A stretch of 64,000 nucleotides of DNA from Arthrobacter sp. zg-Y1171 (GTDB taxonomy: Bacteria > Actinomycetota > Actinomycetes > Actinomycetales > Micrococcaceae), in contig NZ_CP104264.1 of the NCBI RefSeq assembly GCF_025244845.1, positions 620,001 to 684,000 on the forward strand, written 5' to 3'. The position numbers were made by a program, and so were the translations under genes. Shown here in pieces: positions 17,614 through 29,079 of the stretch; the first letter of the stretch is position 1; the number at the start of each line of letters is the position of its first letter. The notes under the pieces were generated by a model. The model did not search any database. It was not told the origin of the DNA and was given only the letters and a program-made list of their open reading frames with translations.

Positions 17614-18420
17614 ATGGAGGACCAGTGGCGCGGGCTGCTTTATCCCGCCCGGCTGCCTGCCTTTCACCGGCTGCTCCCGCCGGACGCCCTCCGGGACCGC
17701 TTGCGGTGGGTCTGGATTCCGGAATGGGACCTGGCACCCGGCAAGGTCTCCCGGCAGGAGGTCCTGCCGTTCCCGGCGTTGAACCTGGTGGTGCAGCCGG
17801 AGGGTGTCAGCCTGTCCGGTCCCACCACGCGGCGCACCTTCCGCGACTTGGCGGGGCGGGGCTGGGCCGTCGGAATGCTGCTGCGTCCCGCCGCCGTACC
17901 GGTCTTCACTGATGACCCGGGCAGCCTCCGCGACGCGGAAATCCCGTTCCACGCGCCGGACCTGCACGCCGCGGTGACCGCGGCCATGAGCTGCGGCACC
18001 GCGAATAATGACGCCGACGGCGCCTGCTGCCGGGAGCGCGCTGCGGCGGCGGTAGCCGAGTGGCTGGCGGCCCGGGTCCCGCTACCTACCGCCGAAGCCG
18101 AGGCGGCCAACCGCTTGGAGGACCTGATCCAATCCGACCGGGAGCTGACCCGGGTTGACCAGGCCGCCGACCAGCTCGGCGTCTCCGTCCGGACCCTCCA
18201 GCGCCTGGCGCGCCGGTTTGTGGGTCTGCCGCCCCTGGCAATGATCCGCCGCTACCGGCTGCAGGAGGCTGCGGAACGGCTGCGCGACAACACCGAACTC
18301 TCCATTGCCGATGTTGCCGCCGATCTCGGTTACGCCGACCAGGCACATCTGGCCAACGCGTTCCGGGAAGTCCTGGGCTTCACGCCCAGCGGGTACCGGC
18401 ACTCCGCGTCCCGGGAATAA
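17614..18420 (+). CDS. AraC-family transcriptional regulator
   Basis: 268 aa. The N-terminal ~140 residues form a ligand/effector domain of the DUF6597 kind (L-P-F-P-A-L-N-L-V-V-Q-P-E-G, L-R-P-A-A-V-P). The C-terminal two-HTH domain shows R-V-D-Q-A-A-D-Q-L-G-V-S-V-R-T-L-Q-R and S-I-A-D-V-A-A-D-L-G-Y-A-D-Q. The ATG at 17614 gives a sensible domain start; the open frame begins 23 codons earlier at a TTG. The likely target is the divergent VOC gene. Confidence 0.9.
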   Translation: MEDQWRGLLYPARLPAFHRLLPPDALRDRLRWVWIPEWDLAPGKVSRQEVLPFPALNLVVQPEGVSLSGPTTRRTFRDLAGRGWAVGMLLRPAAVPVFTDDPGSLRDAEIPFHAPDLHAAVTAAMSCGTANNDADGACCRERAAAAVAEWLAARVPLPTAEAEAANRLEDLIQSDRELTRVDQAADQLGVSVRTLQRLARRFVGLPPLAMIRRYRLQEAAERLRDNTELSIADVAADLGYADQAHLANAFREVLGFTPSGYRHSASRE

Positions 18421-18450
18421 GGGAGCGCCCAGGCGTGCGGCGGTGCGGAC

Positions 18451-18484
18451 GCCGCCGGCCGGCCACCTTCGACCGGCCGGCGGC
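18451..18484. terminator. GC-rich hairpin after the AraC-type gene
   Basis: GCCGCCGGCCGG (18451-18462) pairs with CCGGCCGGCGGC (18473-18484). A smaller CCGCACC/GGTGCGG hairpin follows near 18495-18512. There is no T tract, so it could be a factor-dependent end. Confidence 0.55.
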
Positions 18485-18661
18485 GCCCGCGGTGGGCCGC
18501 ACCCAGTGACGGTGCGGCGGCGCGAGTGTATTGGGGACGGTATGGGCGCGGGGCACGGGCGTCAATACGGGATGGCCGGGGTGCTGCCTGCGGGGAACAT
18601 TTCGGTCGGAGCCGGGTTCCCGATCCCGCGGAATTCGATGCGGTAACTTTTCGAGTTTCTA

Positions 18662-18690
18662 TTGTGATGGATGCCACTTCGGGATATGTT
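18662..18690 (+). promoter_or_regulatory. Predicted promoter of the chvE-mmsAB operon
   Basis: TTGTGA (18662-18667) and TATGTT (18685-18690) are separated by 17 nt, close to the sigma-70-type consensus, 150 nt upstream of the binding-protein start. The rest of 18485-18842 contains no gene I can support. Confidence 0.45.
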
Positions 18691-18842
18691 GTCTTCGCCT
18701 ACAAATTGTTGATGCCATGCGTCGACAGGGCGCTACAGCGTTGTATCCGCTCGATCCAGCCTGCAGCGGACCCGTGGCCGTTCCGCCGACAGCGGGCGGA
18801 ACGGCTCCGCACCGGCAGGATCCTTTTCGAAGGTTTTGCAGC

Positions 18843-19958
18843 ATGACCAGAATCAAAAATGTCTCGGCCGTCTTCCTGGCCGTTGGCCTGGCGGCAGGCA
18901 TGTCGGCCTGTGCGCCCGCGGGCTCCAATACAGACGGTGACGGGGAAGCCAGCTCCTGCAACGTCGGGATCTCCATGCCCACGCGCAGCCTCGAACGCTG
19001 GATCAATGACGGCGAGGGGCTCAAGGAAAAACTTGAAGCCCAGGACTGCACCGTTGACCTCCAGTACGCGGATGACAAGACCGACCAGCAGATCAGCCAG
19101 ATCCAGAACCAGGTCGCCGGCGGCGCCAAGATCCTTGTGGTCGCGGCCATCGACGGCGAAACTCTCGGCCCGGCGCTCGAGGACGCGAAGGACCAGGACG
19201 TACAGGTCATCGCCTATGACCGCCTGATCAACGGCACCGACGCCGTGGACTACTACGCCACGTTCGACAACTACAAGGTGGGCCAGCTCCAGGGCGAGTT
19301 CATCGAAGAGCAGCTCGGCCTGGCCGAGGGCAAGGGCCCGTTCAACCTCGAGCCCTTCGCCGGCAGCCCCGACGACAACAACGCCACGTTCTTCTTTTCC
19401 GGCGCATGGGACGTCCTGCTTCCCTACGTGGAAAGCGGCCAGCTGGTGGTTCCCTCCGGCAAGTCCCCGGCGAGCAATGACGAGTGGACGTCCATCGGCA
19501 TCCTCGGCTGGCAGTCCGCCGATGCACAGGCGGAAATGGACAACCGGCTTCAGTCCTTCTACACCGGAGGCGAGAAAGTCGACGTCGTACTCTCCCCGAA
19601 TGACAGCCTGGCGCTGGGCATCGAGGCCTCGCTGAATTCCGCCGGATATGAGCCGGGCTCGGACTGGCCGCTCATCACCGGCCAGGACGCCGACGTCGCA
19701 AACGTCAAGGCCATGCTGGCAGACCAGCAGTCCATGACCGTTTGGAAGGACACCCGCGAGCTCGGCACCCAGGTGGAGAGCATGATCATGGCCCTCGTTG
19801 ACGGCGAGGACGTGGAGGTCAACGACACCGAGACCTACAACAACGAGGTCAAGGTGGTCCCCACCTACATCCTCGATCCGCAGGTGGTCACTAAGGAGAC
19901 CGTCCAGTCCGCCCTGGTGGACTCCGGGTTCATGGAAGCCGGCGACGTCGGTCTCTGA
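18843..19958 (+). CDS. chvE: Sugar ABC transporter substrate-binding lipoprotein (ChvE type)
   Basis: 371 aa. The lipoprotein signal ends in G-M-S-A-C, followed by an acidic linker and a periplasmic-binding-protein type I fold: V-G-I-S-M-P-T-R-S-L-E-R-W, A-A-I-D-G-E-T-L and I-A-Y-D-R-L-I-N. The S-M-P-T and Y-D-R-L-I signatures are characteristic of the ChvE/multiple-monosaccharide group. It binds sugar outside the membrane and feeds the MmsA/MmsB transporter encoded next, 103 nt downstream. GAAGG lies upstream of the ATG. Confidence 0.92.
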   Translation: MTRIKNVSAVFLAVGLAAGMSACAPAGSNTDGDGEASSCNVGISMPTRSLERWINDGEGLKEKLEAQDCTVDLQYADDKTDQQISQIQNQVAGGAKILVVAAIDGETLGPALEDAKDQDVQVIAYDRLINGTDAVDYYATFDNYKVGQLQGEFIEEQLGLAEGKGPFNLEPFAGSPDDNNATFFFSGAWDVLLPYVESGQLVVPSGKSPASNDEWTSIGILGWQSADAQAEMDNRLQSFYTGGEKVDVVLSPNDSLALGIEASLNSAGYEPGSDWPLITGQDADVANVKAMLADQQSMTVWKDTRELGTQVESMIMALVDGEDVEVNDTETYNNEVKVVPTYILDPQVVTKETVQSALVDSGFMEAGDVGL

Positions 19959-20061
19959 TCCCCGGGCGTTACTTTCGACGGGCGAAAGCAGCGGCGTGCG
20001 ACGGCGGAAAACCGCCGCACGCCGCTGCCGCCTGTATTGAAGCTACTGAAGCGAGAACCAC

Positions 20062-21609
20062 ATGACTGACGTCATCCTGTCCATGGACGGCATAGTGAAG
20101 GAGTTCAACGGCATCCGGGCCCTCGACGAGGTCTCGGTCAGTGTTGAACGCGGCGAAGTGCACGCGATCTGCGGCGAAAACGGCGCCGGCAAATCCACCC
20201 TGATGAAGGTGCTCAGCGGGGTCTATCCACACAACAGCTTTGCCGGGACCATCACCCTCGACGGCAAGCCCGTCAACTACAGCTCGATCAACGACAGCGA
20301 GCGCGACGGCATCGTGATCATCCACCAGGAGCTGGCCCTGAGCCCGTTCCTGTCCATTGCCGAGAACATTTTCCTCGGCAACGAGGTGGCCCGCGGCGGG
20401 GTGATCGACTGGAACCAGACCAACCTGCAGGCCGCGGCACTGCTGAAACGCGTGGGCCTGGATGAAAATCCGGCCACGAAGATCCTTGAACTCGGTGTGG
20501 GTAAACAGCAGTTGGTGGAGATTGCCAAGGCACTGTCCAAAGAGGTGAAGATCCTGATCCTCGATGAGCCCACCGCAGCGCTGAACGACGACGACTCCGC
20601 CCACCTGCTGGGCCTGATCGACCAGCTGCGCGGCCAGGGGATCACCTCGATCATCATTTCCCACAAGCTCAAGGAAATCCGCTCGATCGCCGATACCGTC
20701 ACGGTGATCCGCGACGGGCGCACCATCGAAGATTTCCCGGTGGAGGACACCGACGAGATTGAAACCCGGATCATCCGTGCCATGGTCGGACGCCCGCTGG
20801 ACCACCAGTTCCCGCCCCGCGAAACGGACATCGGCGAGGAGAAGTTCCGGGTGGAAGGCTGGACGGTGCACCACCCGGTGGATCCGGACCGCGTGGTGGT
20901 GAAGGACGCGTCCTTCAACGTCCGGGCCGGGGAGATTATCGGGTTCGCCGGCCTGATGGGTGCCGGCCGCACGGAGTTGGCCATGAGCATCTTCGGCCGC
21001 TCCTACGGCACCGGGATTTCCGGGCGGGTCTTCAAGGACGGCGTCGAAATCGGCACCCGTACCGTGGGTGAGGCAATCCGCAACGGCCTTGCCTACGTCA
21101 GCGAGGACCGCAAGCGCTACGGCTTGAACCTGATCGGCAACGTGGCCGTCAACGTCTCCGCCGCCGCACTGGGGAAGCTGGCCCGGCTGGGCGTGATTGA
21201 CCGGCACCGGGAATACGCCGTGGCGGACGAGTACCGGCAGCGGATGAACATCCGCACGCCCAGCGTCACGTCCACCGTCGGCAACCTCTCGGGCGGAAAC
21301 CAGCAGAAAGTAGTCCTCAGCAAGTGGATCTACTCCGGCCCGGACGTGCTGATCCTTGACGAACCCACCCGCGGGATCGACGTCGGCGCCAAGTACGAAA
21401 TTTACGGAATCATCAACGAGATGGCGGCCCAGGGCAAAGCCGTAATCGTCATCTCCAGCGAACTGCCCGAACTGATCGGGCTCTGCGACCGCATCTACAC
21501 CATCGCCGAGGGCCGGCTCACCGCGGAAGTGGACCGCGCCGACGCCACCCAGGAAGAACTGATGCGCCACATGACCGCTGCCAGGACCCAAGGAGTACAA
21601 GTCCAGTGA
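20062..21609 (+). CDS. mmsA: Sugar ABC transporter ATP-binding protein (two ABC domains)
   Basis: 515 aa. The first nucleotide-binding domain has Walker [10 protein letters not shown], signature L-G-V-G-K-Q-Q-L-V and Walker [12 protein letters not shown]. The second has the degenerate [11 protein letters not shown]-loop, signature L-S-G-G-N-Q-Q-K and Walker [13 protein letters not shown]. This asymmetric tandem arrangement is that of RbsA/XylG/MmsA. It powers import through the following permease, whose GTG start overlaps its stop (GTGA). Confidence 0.95.
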   Translation: MTDVILSMDGIVKEFNGIRALDEVSVSVERGEVHAICGENGAGKSTLMKVLSGVYPHNSFAGTITLDGKPVNYSSINDSERDGIVIIHQELALSPFLSIAENIFLGNEVARGGVIDWNQTNLQAAALLKRVGLDENPATKILELGVGKQQLVEIAKALSKEVKILILDEPTAALNDDDSAHLLGLIDQLRGQGITSIIISHKLKEIRSIADTVTVIRDGRTIEDFPVEDTDEIETRIIRAMVGRPLDHQFPPRETDIGEEKFRVEGWTVHHPVDPDRVVVKDASFNVRAGEIIGFAGLMGAGRTELAMSIFGRSYGTGISGRVFKDGVEIGTRTVGEAIRNGLAYVSEDRKRYGLNLIGNVAVNVSAAALGKLARLGVIDRHREYAVADEYRQRMNIRTPSVTSTVGNLSGGNQQKVVLSKWIYSGPDVLILDEPTRGIDVGAKYEIYGIINEMAAQGKAVIVISSELPELIGLCDRIYTIAEGRLTAEVDRADATQEELMRHMTAARTQGVQVQ

Positions 21610-22808
21610 CCACCACGACCCCAGAACAGGCGAAGGCACCGCTGCCGCCGCAAGCCGCAGCTGCGAAGACGCGCCGCCGGATAGACCTGCGCCAATACGG
21701 CATCCTGGCCGCACTTGTTGTGATCATCCTGCTGTTCCAGGTGCTCACCGGCGGCCGGCTGCTCTATCCGGGCAACGTCAGCAACCTCATCCAGCAAAAC
21801 GCGTATGTGCTGATCCTGGCCATCGGCATGGTCATGGTGATCATTGCCGGACACATTGACCTGTCCGTCGGCTCCGTGGTGGCCGCGGTGGGCGCCATTG
21901 CCGCCCTGGCCATGAACGACTGGGGGATGCCCTGGTGGGCGGCCGTAGTGCTTTCACTGGTGGCCGGTGCGCTGATCGGAGCCTGGCAGGGCTTCTGGGT
22001 GGCGTTTGTGGGGATCCCCGCCTTCATCGTTACCCTCGCCGGCATGCTCGTCTTCCGCGGCGTGGCCCTGGTCCTGCTGACCGGCGGCACGGTCAGCGGC
22101 CTGCCGCGGCCGTTCAACGCCATCGGCTCCGGCGCCCTGCCCTCCACCGGCACTCCGGACCTGCTGACCCTGGGCATCGGCGCGCTGGCATCGATTGCCC
22201 TGGTGGTGCAGCAGCTGAAGGGCCGCGCGGACCTGCGCCGGCTCGACCTGCCGCGGGAACGGACGGGCTCGTTCGTGTTCAAGAACGCCGTAGCCGTGTT
22301 CGCCATCATGTACCTCTGCTACCTGCTGGCCTACAGCCGCGGACTGCCGATCATCCTGATCATCCTGGCCGGGTTGGTGCTGGCCTACTCGTTCCTGCTG
22401 GGCCGCACAGTGTTCGGCCGGCACATCTACGCGATGGGTGGAAACCTGAACGCCGCCATGATGTCCGGCGTGAAGACCCAGTGGGTGAACTTCCTGGTGT
22501 TCGTGAACATGGGCTTCCTGGCTGGACTTGCCGCCGTGGTCAGCACCGCCCGGGCCGGCGGAGCCGTGGCTTCGGCCGGCGGCGGGTTTGAGCTGGACGC
22601 CATTGCCGCCGTGTTCATCGGCGGCGCCTCGGTACAGGGCGGCGTGGGCACCGTGGTGGGCGCCGTGATCGGCGGCCTGGTGATGGGCGTGCTGAACCAG
22701 GGCCTGTCCATCCTGTCCGTCGATGCGGCATGGCAGCAGATCATCAAGGGGCTGGTGCTGCTGGCAGCCGTCGTGTTCGGACTCAGCCGGAAGCGCAACG
22801 CCCGGTAG
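21606..22808 (+). CDS. mmsB: Sugar ABC transporter permease
   Basis: 400 aa with about 10 hydrophobic helices, longer than RbsC and of MmsB/GguB type. Characteristic segments are [17 protein letters not shown] near residue 85 and the loop [14 protein letters not shown] that contacts the ATPase. It forms the membrane channel with MmsA and ChvE. A strong hairpin ends the operon. Confidence 0.94.
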   Translation: MTTTTPEQAKAPLPPQAAAAKTRRRIDLRQYGILAALVVIILLFQVLTGGRLLYPGNVSNLIQQNAYVLILAIGMVMVIIAGHIDLSVGSVVAAVGAIAALAMNDWGMPWWAAVVLSLVAGALIGAWQGFWVAFVGIPAFIVTLAGMLVFRGVALVLLTGGTVSGLPRPFNAIGSGALPSTGTPDLLTLGIGALASIALVVQQLKGRADLRRLDLPRERTGSFVFKNAVAVFAIMYLCYLLAYSRGLPIILIILAGLVLAYSFLLGRTVFGRHIYAMGGNLNAAMMSGVKTQWVNFLVFVNMGFLAGLAAVVSTARAGGAVASAGGGFELDAIAAVFIGGASVQGGVGTVVGAVIGGLVMGVLNQGLSILSVDAAWQQIIKGLVLLAAVVFGLSRKRNAR

Positions 22809-22833
22809 GGTTCCGCTCGCTTCACGGCAACTA

Positions 22834-22881
22834 ACGACGACGGCGGCCACCTCCCGAAGGAGGAGGCCGCCGTCGTCGTTT
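22834..22881. terminator. Bidirectional terminator between convergent sugar operons
   Basis: ACGACGACGGCGGCC (22834-22848) pairs perfectly with GGCCGCCGTCGTCGT (22865-22879). The inner CCTCC-CGAA-GGAGG closes a ~20-bp hairpin with a CGAA tetraloop. It lies 25 nt after mmsB and 6 nt before the end of the isomerase gene on the other strand. Confidence 0.8.
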
Positions 22882-22887
22882 CCGGGC

Positions 22888-23889
<1,002 letters not shown>

Positions 23890-23942
23890 GACGGGCTCCT
23901 TTGCCTGCGTGGACGGGGGGATGGTGAGTCGGGACGGGACGG

Positions 23943-25142
23943 TCAGCGCACGGGCAGCCAGACGCTGGATTTAGCGGCGCTGCGGGACACGGCGTCGAGG
24001 ACTTCCTGGACCTGCAGGCCGTCGGCGAACGACGGCGCGGGCGCGGTTCCGGCGGCGATGGCCTCCACGAAGTCCTTCGCCTGGTGCACGAAGCCGTGTT
24101 CATAGCCGAGCGAATGGCCGGCCGGCCACCACGCGGAGACGTACGGGTGGTCCGGTTCGGTCACCATGATGCGGGTGAACCCCTGCCGGTCCGGCGGAAC
24201 CGTGTAATCCATGAAGCCCAGGAAGTTCAGGTCCTCCAGATCGAAGCTGATGGCACCTTTGCTGCCGGAGACTTCCAGCCGGAACGCGTTCTTGCGGCCG
24301 GTGGCCATCCGGCTGGCTTCAAAGGACCCGAGCACACCGTCCTCGAAGCGGCCGAGGAACAGCGCGACGTCGTCGACCGTCACCGGACCGCGGGGGCCGG
24401 CGTCGTTGCCCGAACCAGCGCCGCCTCCGCCCAGGCCCGTGCCCCGCTGGTCCGCTTCGGGCACCGGGCGGGTGGGGACCAGGGTGGCAAGGGTGCCGCT
24501 GACCTCGGCCAGCGGCACCCCGGTGATGTACTGGGCCAGGTCAATGGCGTGCGCGCCCAGGTCCCCGAGGGCACCGGATCCCGCTTCGTCCTGCTGCAGC
24601 CGCCAGGTCAGCGGGGAGTCCTCGTCCACCAGCCAGTCCTGCAGGTACACGGCCCGCACCTGCCGGACCGTACCGATCGCACCGGCGGCCACGAGGTTCC
24701 GGGCGTGGGTGGTGGCGGGCAGCCGCCGATAGGTGAAGCCCACCATCGCTTTGACGCCCCGGGCCTCGGCGCGGGCGGCGGCGTCGGCCATCGCCTGCGC
24801 CTCTTCCACCGTGTTGGCCAGCGGCTTTTCGCAGAGCACGTGCTTGCCGGCGTCGAGCGCTGCGATGGCGATCTCGGCATGGGAGGCACCGGGCGTCACG
24901 ATGTCCACGACGTCGATGTCCTCCCGGGTGACCGCCTCCCGCCAGTCGGTGGCGGACTCGGCCCAGCCCCATTTGCGGGCGGCGGCGGAGGTCCGGTCCG
25001 CGTCCCGGCCGACCAGCAGGTCCATCCGCGGCTGCAGGGGCAGGTCGAAGAACCGGGGCGCCACCCGCCAGGCCTGCGAGTGGGCCGCCCCCATAAAGCC
25101 GTGGCCCACCAGTGCCGCCCTCAGCGGCTTCTTGTCCTGCAT
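23943..25142 (-). CDS. Gfo/Idh/MocA-family oxidoreductase
   Basis: 399 aa. The Rossmann motif [10 protein letters not shown] (13-22) and the family E-K-P motif ([10 protein letters not shown], catalytic Lys) are clear. The C-terminal alpha/beta domain has the D-L-G-A-H-A-I-D substrate-site segment. An unusual Gly/Ala/Pro-rich insert ([10 protein letters not shown]) sits near 235. It likely oxidises a sugar or cyclitol with NAD(P). AAGGAG precedes the ATG. It lies between the binding protein and isomerase genes on the same strand. Confidence 0.92.
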   Translation of the reverse strand: MQDKKPLRAALVGHGFMGAAHSQAWRVAPRFFDLPLQPRMDLLVGRDADRTSAAARKWGWAESATDWREAVTREDIDVVDIVTPGASHAEIAIAALDAGKHVLCEKPLANTVEEAQAMADAAARAEARGVKAMVGFTYRRLPATTHARNLVAAGAIGTVRQVRAVYLQDWLVDEDSPLTWRLQQDEAGSGALGDLGAHAIDLAQYITGVPLAEVSGTLATLVPTRPVPEADQRGTGLGGGGAGSGNDAGPRGPVTVDDVALFLGRFEDGVLGSFEASRMATGRKNAFRLEVSGSKGAISFDLEDLNFLGFMDYTVPPDRQGFTRIMVTEPDHPYVSAWWPAGHSLGYEHGFVHQAKDFVEAIAAGTAPAPSFADGLQVQEVLDAVSRSAAKSSVWLPVR

Positions 25143-25210
25143 GTTTTCTCCTTAGTGCTGTGCTGATTGCGCGGGTGCCCGGCCGCCCGGCCCGCGTTCG
25201 GACCGCCCGG

Positions 25211-26251
25211 TCAGGACTCGAAGGCGGTAGGCAGGTATTCCTCGACGTTTTCGCTGGTGACCACCGGGGCGTTGAGGACCACGCGGTTGGGCACCTCGAT
25301 CTCGACCAGGTCGCTCATGGCCTTGTCCTGCGCCAGCAGCCGGGCGAGCCGGATGCCGTCCGCGGCCTGGGTATGCGGATAGATGATGGTCGCCTGCAGG
25401 ACGCTGTCCCCGGACTGGATTTCCCGCATGGCGTTCGCGGAGCCGGCGCCGCCCACCATGATGAACTCGTCCCGCCCGGCGGCGTCGATGGCGGCCAGGA
25501 CGCCGATGCCCTGATCGTCGTCGTGGTTCCACAGCGCGTCGATTTCCGGTGCGGCCGAGAGCAGCTGGGACGTTGCGGCCTCGCCGCCCTGGACGGTGAA
25601 GTCCGCGGACACCCGGTTGTTGACCTCGAGCCCGCAGCCGGCGAGGGCGTCCTTGAAGCCTTCGCTGCGGTCCTGGGTGAGCGGCAGGGCGTCGATGCCG
25701 GCAATTTCGGCCACCACGGCGTCGGGCTGGTCGCCCACCTGCTCGCAGATGAAGGTACCGGCGCTGACGCCCATGCCGTAGTTGTCGCCGAGGACGGTGG
25801 CACGGGCGGCGAAGGGACTGGAGAACTCACGGTCCACGTTGATCACGGGGATGCCCGCCTCCATGGCGCGGATGGCGACGTCGGTGAGGGCAGCGCCGTC
25901 GGTGGGCAGCAGGACAATGGCGTCCACCTGGTCATTGATGAACTGCTCCACCTGGCTGATCTGCAGGTTCGCGTCATTGGTTCCTTCGGCCACCCGCAGG
26001 TCGATGTCCGGGTATTTCTCGGCTTCGGCGGTGGCGGCGGAGTTGATGGCGCCCAGCCAGCCGTGGTCCGCGGCCGGTCCGGAGAACCCGATGACCACGG
26101 TCTCGCCCTCGGACTGGTTGCCTTCCACGGAGTTGTTGGTCGGTTCGGCATTGGTGTCCTCGCCTGCAGTGCAGCCGGTGAGGGCAAGCCCGCCGGCGGC
26201 GAAGAAGGCCGCAGCGGTGATGATCTTCCCGCGCATGCGTGGTGCGTGCAT
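25211..26251 (-). CDS. Sugar ABC transporter substrate-binding lipoprotein
   Basis: 346 aa from the ATG at 26251 (AGGAG 6 nt upstream); the longer open frame is not used. The lipobox is A-L-T-G-C. The type I binding fold has I-G-F-S-G-P-A-A-D-H-G-W, A-I-V-L-L-P-T-D-G-A-A-L and P-V-I-N-V-D-R-E-F, as in ribose/inositol-type binding proteins. The matching ATPase and permease are divergently transcribed from 26413. Confidence 0.9.
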   Translation of the reverse strand: MHAPRMRGKIITAAAFFAAGGLALTGCTAGEDTNAEPTNNSVEGNQSEGETVVIGFSGPAADHGWLGAINSAATAEAEKYPDIDLRVAEGTNDANLQISQVEQFINDQVDAIVLLPTDGAALTDVAIRAMEAGIPVINVDREFSSPFAARATVLGDNYGMGVSAGTFICEQVGDQPDAVVAEIAGIDALPLTQDRSEGFKDALAGCGLEVNNRVSADFTVQGGEAATSQLLSAAPEIDALWNHDDDQGIGVLAAIDAAGRDEFIMVGGAGSANAMREIQSGDSVLQATIIYPHTQAADGIRLARLLAQDKAMSDLVEIEVPNRVVLNAPVVTSENVEEYLPTAFES

Positions 26252-26412
26252 GGTTCTCTCCTCTGTAAGTGGGGCGCTGAGGCGAGTCCGCACCCCATCG
26301 GAACCAGCCAGCGCACTGCACATCGTCGTGACATGCGTCACAGTAACAGAAGTCCGACGATAAAGCGCCAACATACTACTGATGATCGACATAAGTGTGT
26401 AAGCTCCGTGCC
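26252..26412. promoter_or_regulatory. Divergent control region of the sugar cluster
   Basis: 161 nt between the divergent binding-protein and ATPase starts. It holds a perfect GTGAC-ATGC-GTCAC palindrome (26328-26341) and an AT-rich stretch at 26352-26400. The ROK regulator encoded at the end of the plus-strand arm is the obvious candidate to bind here. The operator identity is a guess. Confidence 0.4.
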
Positions 26413-27957
26413 ATGACAGCATCGGGAGCATCTGCCGCCCCTCCTCAGCCGGTACAGCAGCCGCTGCTTGAGGTGCGCAGCCTGAGCAAGAGTTTCGCCG
26501 GCGTCCGGGCGCTGCGCGGCGTCGATCTGGACGTCCTGCCCGGTGAAGTGCACTGCGTCCTGGGCCAGAACGGCGCCGGGAAATCCACCCTGATCAAGGC
26601 CCTGTCCGGGGTGTACGTACCGGACGGCGGGGAGATCCGCTGGAACGGGGAACCGGTGGAACTGGCCCGGCCGGCCGACGCCCTGGCACTGGGCATTGCC
26701 ACCATGTACCAGGAACTAGATGTGGTGGACGGACTGAGCGTCACCGAGAACATCTTCCTGGGCCACGAAGACGCCCGCGGGGGAGTGCTCCGCGTGCGGG
26801 ACGCGCGCCGTCGGACCCGGGAGCTGCTGGCGCGGCTGGGACACGAGGACCTGTCACCGTCCGCGGAAGTGGGCAGCCTGTCCGCCGCCGGGAAGCAGAT
26901 TGTCAGCCTGGCCCGGGCCCTGTCCCGCAACGCCCGGTTGATCATCATGGACGAGCCCAGCGCCATCCTGGACTCCGGCGAGGTGGCGAACCTGTTCCGG
27001 GTGATCCGGGAACTCACCGGCCAGGGCATCGCTGTTGTCTATATCTCGCACCGGCTGGAGGAAATCCGGCAGATCGGCAACCGGATCTCGGTGATCAAGG
27101 ACGGCTACAGCACCGCATCCTCCCTCCCGGTGGCCGAGACGTCCCGCGCCGACCTGGTCCGGCTGATGACCGGCCGGGACGTCGCCAACGTGTTCCCGCC
27201 GCGGAGGCCGCCGTCGTCGGACGCCCCGGTGGCGCTGCAGGTGGAGGGACTCGGGCTGGCGGGTTCGTTTCACGACGTGAGCTTCACGGTCCGGGCCGGG
27301 GAAATCTTCGGCCTGGCCGGGCTGGTGGGATCCGGCCGTTCGGAGATTCTGGAGACCGTTTACGGTGCCCGGCGCGCGACGTCGGGCACCGTCACTGTGG
27401 AGGGCAGGACGCTGCGGCCCGGGTCGGTGCGGGTGGCGGTGAACGCCGGGCTCGGCCTGTCCCCGGAGGAACGCAAGAGCCAGGGGCTGCTGCTCGAGGA
27501 GCCCATCTACCGCAATGTCACCCTGTCCACCTTTGCCCGGTTCGCCCGGCATGGCTGGCTGAACGAACGCGCTGAGAAGAAGGCGGCACGCGAGCAGGCC
27601 GACGCCCTGCAGCTGAGTCCGCCCGACCCGGACCGGGCCGCCCGCACCCTCTCCGGCGGCAATCAGCAGAAGGTGCTGCTGGCCCGGTGGCTGATCCACG
27701 GCACCCGGGTGCTGCTGCTGGACGAGCCGACCCGCGGCGTCGACGTCGGCGCCAAGACCGAGATTTACGCCCTGATCCGCAGCCTCGCGGCCCAAGGCGT
27801 GGCGATTGTGGTGGTGTCCAGCGAGATCGAGGAAGTGATCGGCCTGGCGGACCGGATCCTGGTGCTCGACGCCGGACGCGTCCTCGCCACCGGCAACGCA
27901 GACGAAATGGACGAGCACGCCGTGCTTGACCTGGTGCTGAAAGGAAGTGCGCAGTGA
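26413..27957 (+). CDS. Sugar ABC transporter ATP-binding protein (two ABC domains)
   Basis: 514 aa, RbsA-type. Domain 1 has Walker [11 protein letters not shown] and Walker B I-I-M-D-E-P-S-A-I-L. Its signature is the degenerate L-S-A-A-G-K-Q. Domain 2 has G-L-V-G-S-G-R-S-E-I-L, a good L-S-G-G-N-Q-Q-K signature and L-L-L-D-E-P-T-R-G-V-D. The ATG at 26413 lacks a strong ribosome site. The following permease overlaps by 4 nt. Confidence 0.94.
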   Translation: MTASGASAAPPQPVQQPLLEVRSLSKSFAGVRALRGVDLDVLPGEVHCVLGQNGAGKSTLIKALSGVYVPDGGEIRWNGEPVELARPADALALGIATMYQELDVVDGLSVTENIFLGHEDARGGVLRVRDARRRTRELLARLGHEDLSPSAEVGSLSAAGKQIVSLARALSRNARLIIMDEPSAILDSGEVANLFRVIRELTGQGIAVVYISHRLEEIRQIGNRISVIKDGYSTASSLPVAETSRADLVRLMTGRDVANVFPPRRPPSSDAPVALQVEGLGLAGSFHDVSFTVRAGEIFGLAGLVGSGRSEILETVYGARRATSGTVTVEGRTLRPGSVRVAVNAGLGLSPEERKSQGLLLEEPIYRNVTLSTFARFARHGWLNERAEKKAAREQADALQLSPPDPDRAARTLSGGNQQKVLLARWLIHGTRVLLLDEPTRGVDVGAKTEIYALIRSLAAQGVAIVVVSSEIEEVIGLADRILVLDAGRVLATGNADEMDEHAVLDLVLKGSAQ

Positions 27958-29009
27958 GCGAATCAACGACGGCGGCGCTGCAGCCGCCTCCCAGCGGCGG
28001 CACGGCTGCGGAGCCTCGCAGCAATCCGCTGGGAAAGTTCCTGGGCGGCTCCGCGGGCCGCAACATCGGCCTGATCATTGCCCTGGCGCTGCTGTTCATT
28101 GTCGGGGCGGTCACCAGCGGCGAGCGCTTCCTGAACCTGGACAACATGCTGACGATCCTGCGGTACGCGTCGATCTTCGGGGTGATCGCCATCGGGGCAA
28201 CCTTTGTGATTACCGCCGGCGGCATCGACCTCTCGGTCGGTTCGGTGATGGGCCTGACCACGGTGCTGGCCACCCTCACCTCGGTGCAGCTGGCCGCCAC
28301 GAACAGCAGCTGGCTGCTGATGGTGGTGGTGGCGCTCGCGGTCGGCGTGGGGACGGGGCTGATCAACGGGGTGATCATCGCGTACGGGAACGTGGTGGCG
28401 TTTATTGCCACCCTCGCGATGCTGGTGGCCGCGCGCGGCGTGGCGGAACTGATCTCCGGCCGCAGCACGCAGATTGTCATCAACCGGGATTTCCTCTCCG
28501 TGATGCGCTCGAACTTCCTGGGCATCCCGCTGCTGATCTGGATCTTCCTGCTGGTGGCCGTCGCGGGCTGGTTCCTGCTCAACCGCACCACCTTCGGGCG
28601 CCGGACCGTGGCGATCGGCGGGAACCTGGAGGCCGCACGGCTGGCGGGCATCAAGGTGAAGCGGCACATTGTCCTGCTGTACGTCCTTTCCGGCCTCACC
28701 GCCGGCATCGCGGGGATCATGATGATGGGCCGCACCACCGCCGGCACCTCCACCCACGGGCTGCTGTATGAGCTGGAAGTGATTGCCGCCGTCGTCGTCG
28801 GCGGAACCCTGCTGATCGGCGGGCGCGGCACCATTGTGGGCACCGTGCTGGGCGTGCTGCTGTTCAGCACACTCATCAACGTCTTCACACAGAACAACCT
28901 GGACACCTCGGTGCAGGCCGTGGCCCGCGGAGCGATCATTGTGGTGGCCGTGCTGCTGCAGCAGCGGTTCGCCGTGCGGGGGACCGGCCGAAGGAAGGGG
29001 GCGTTATGA
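27954..29009 (+). CDS. Sugar ABC transporter permease (RbsC type)
   Basis: 351 aa with about 8-10 membrane helices. The hallmark G-A-T-F-V-I-T-A-G-G-I-D-L-S-V-G-S (about 82-98) and the coupling loop R-T-T-F-G-R-R-T-V-A-I-G-G-N are present. GTG start overlaps the ATPase stop (GTGA). It works with the ATPase and the divergent binding protein. Confidence 0.94.
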   Translation: MSESTTAALQPPPSGGTAAEPRSNPLGKFLGGSAGRNIGLIIALALLFIVGAVTSGERFLNLDNMLTILRYASIFGVIAIGATFVITAGGIDLSVGSVMGLTTVLATLTSVQLAATNSSWLLMVVVALAVGVGTGLINGVIIAYGNVVAFIATLAMLVAARGVAELISGRSTQIVINRDFLSVMRSNFLGIPLLIWIFLLVAVAGWFLLNRTTFGRRTVAIGGNLEAARLAGIKVKRHIVLLYVLSGLTAGIAGIMMMGRTTAGTSTHGLLYELEVIAAVVVGGTLLIGGRGTIVGTVLGVLLFSTLINVFTQNNLDTSVQAVARGAIIVVAVLLQQRFAVRGTGRRKGAL

Positions 29010-29079
29010 GGGTGTCTGTTGGACCGTTCGCGTCGCCGGGCCGACGCCGTAGCGTCGATCACTATGCTTCAATTGCCCA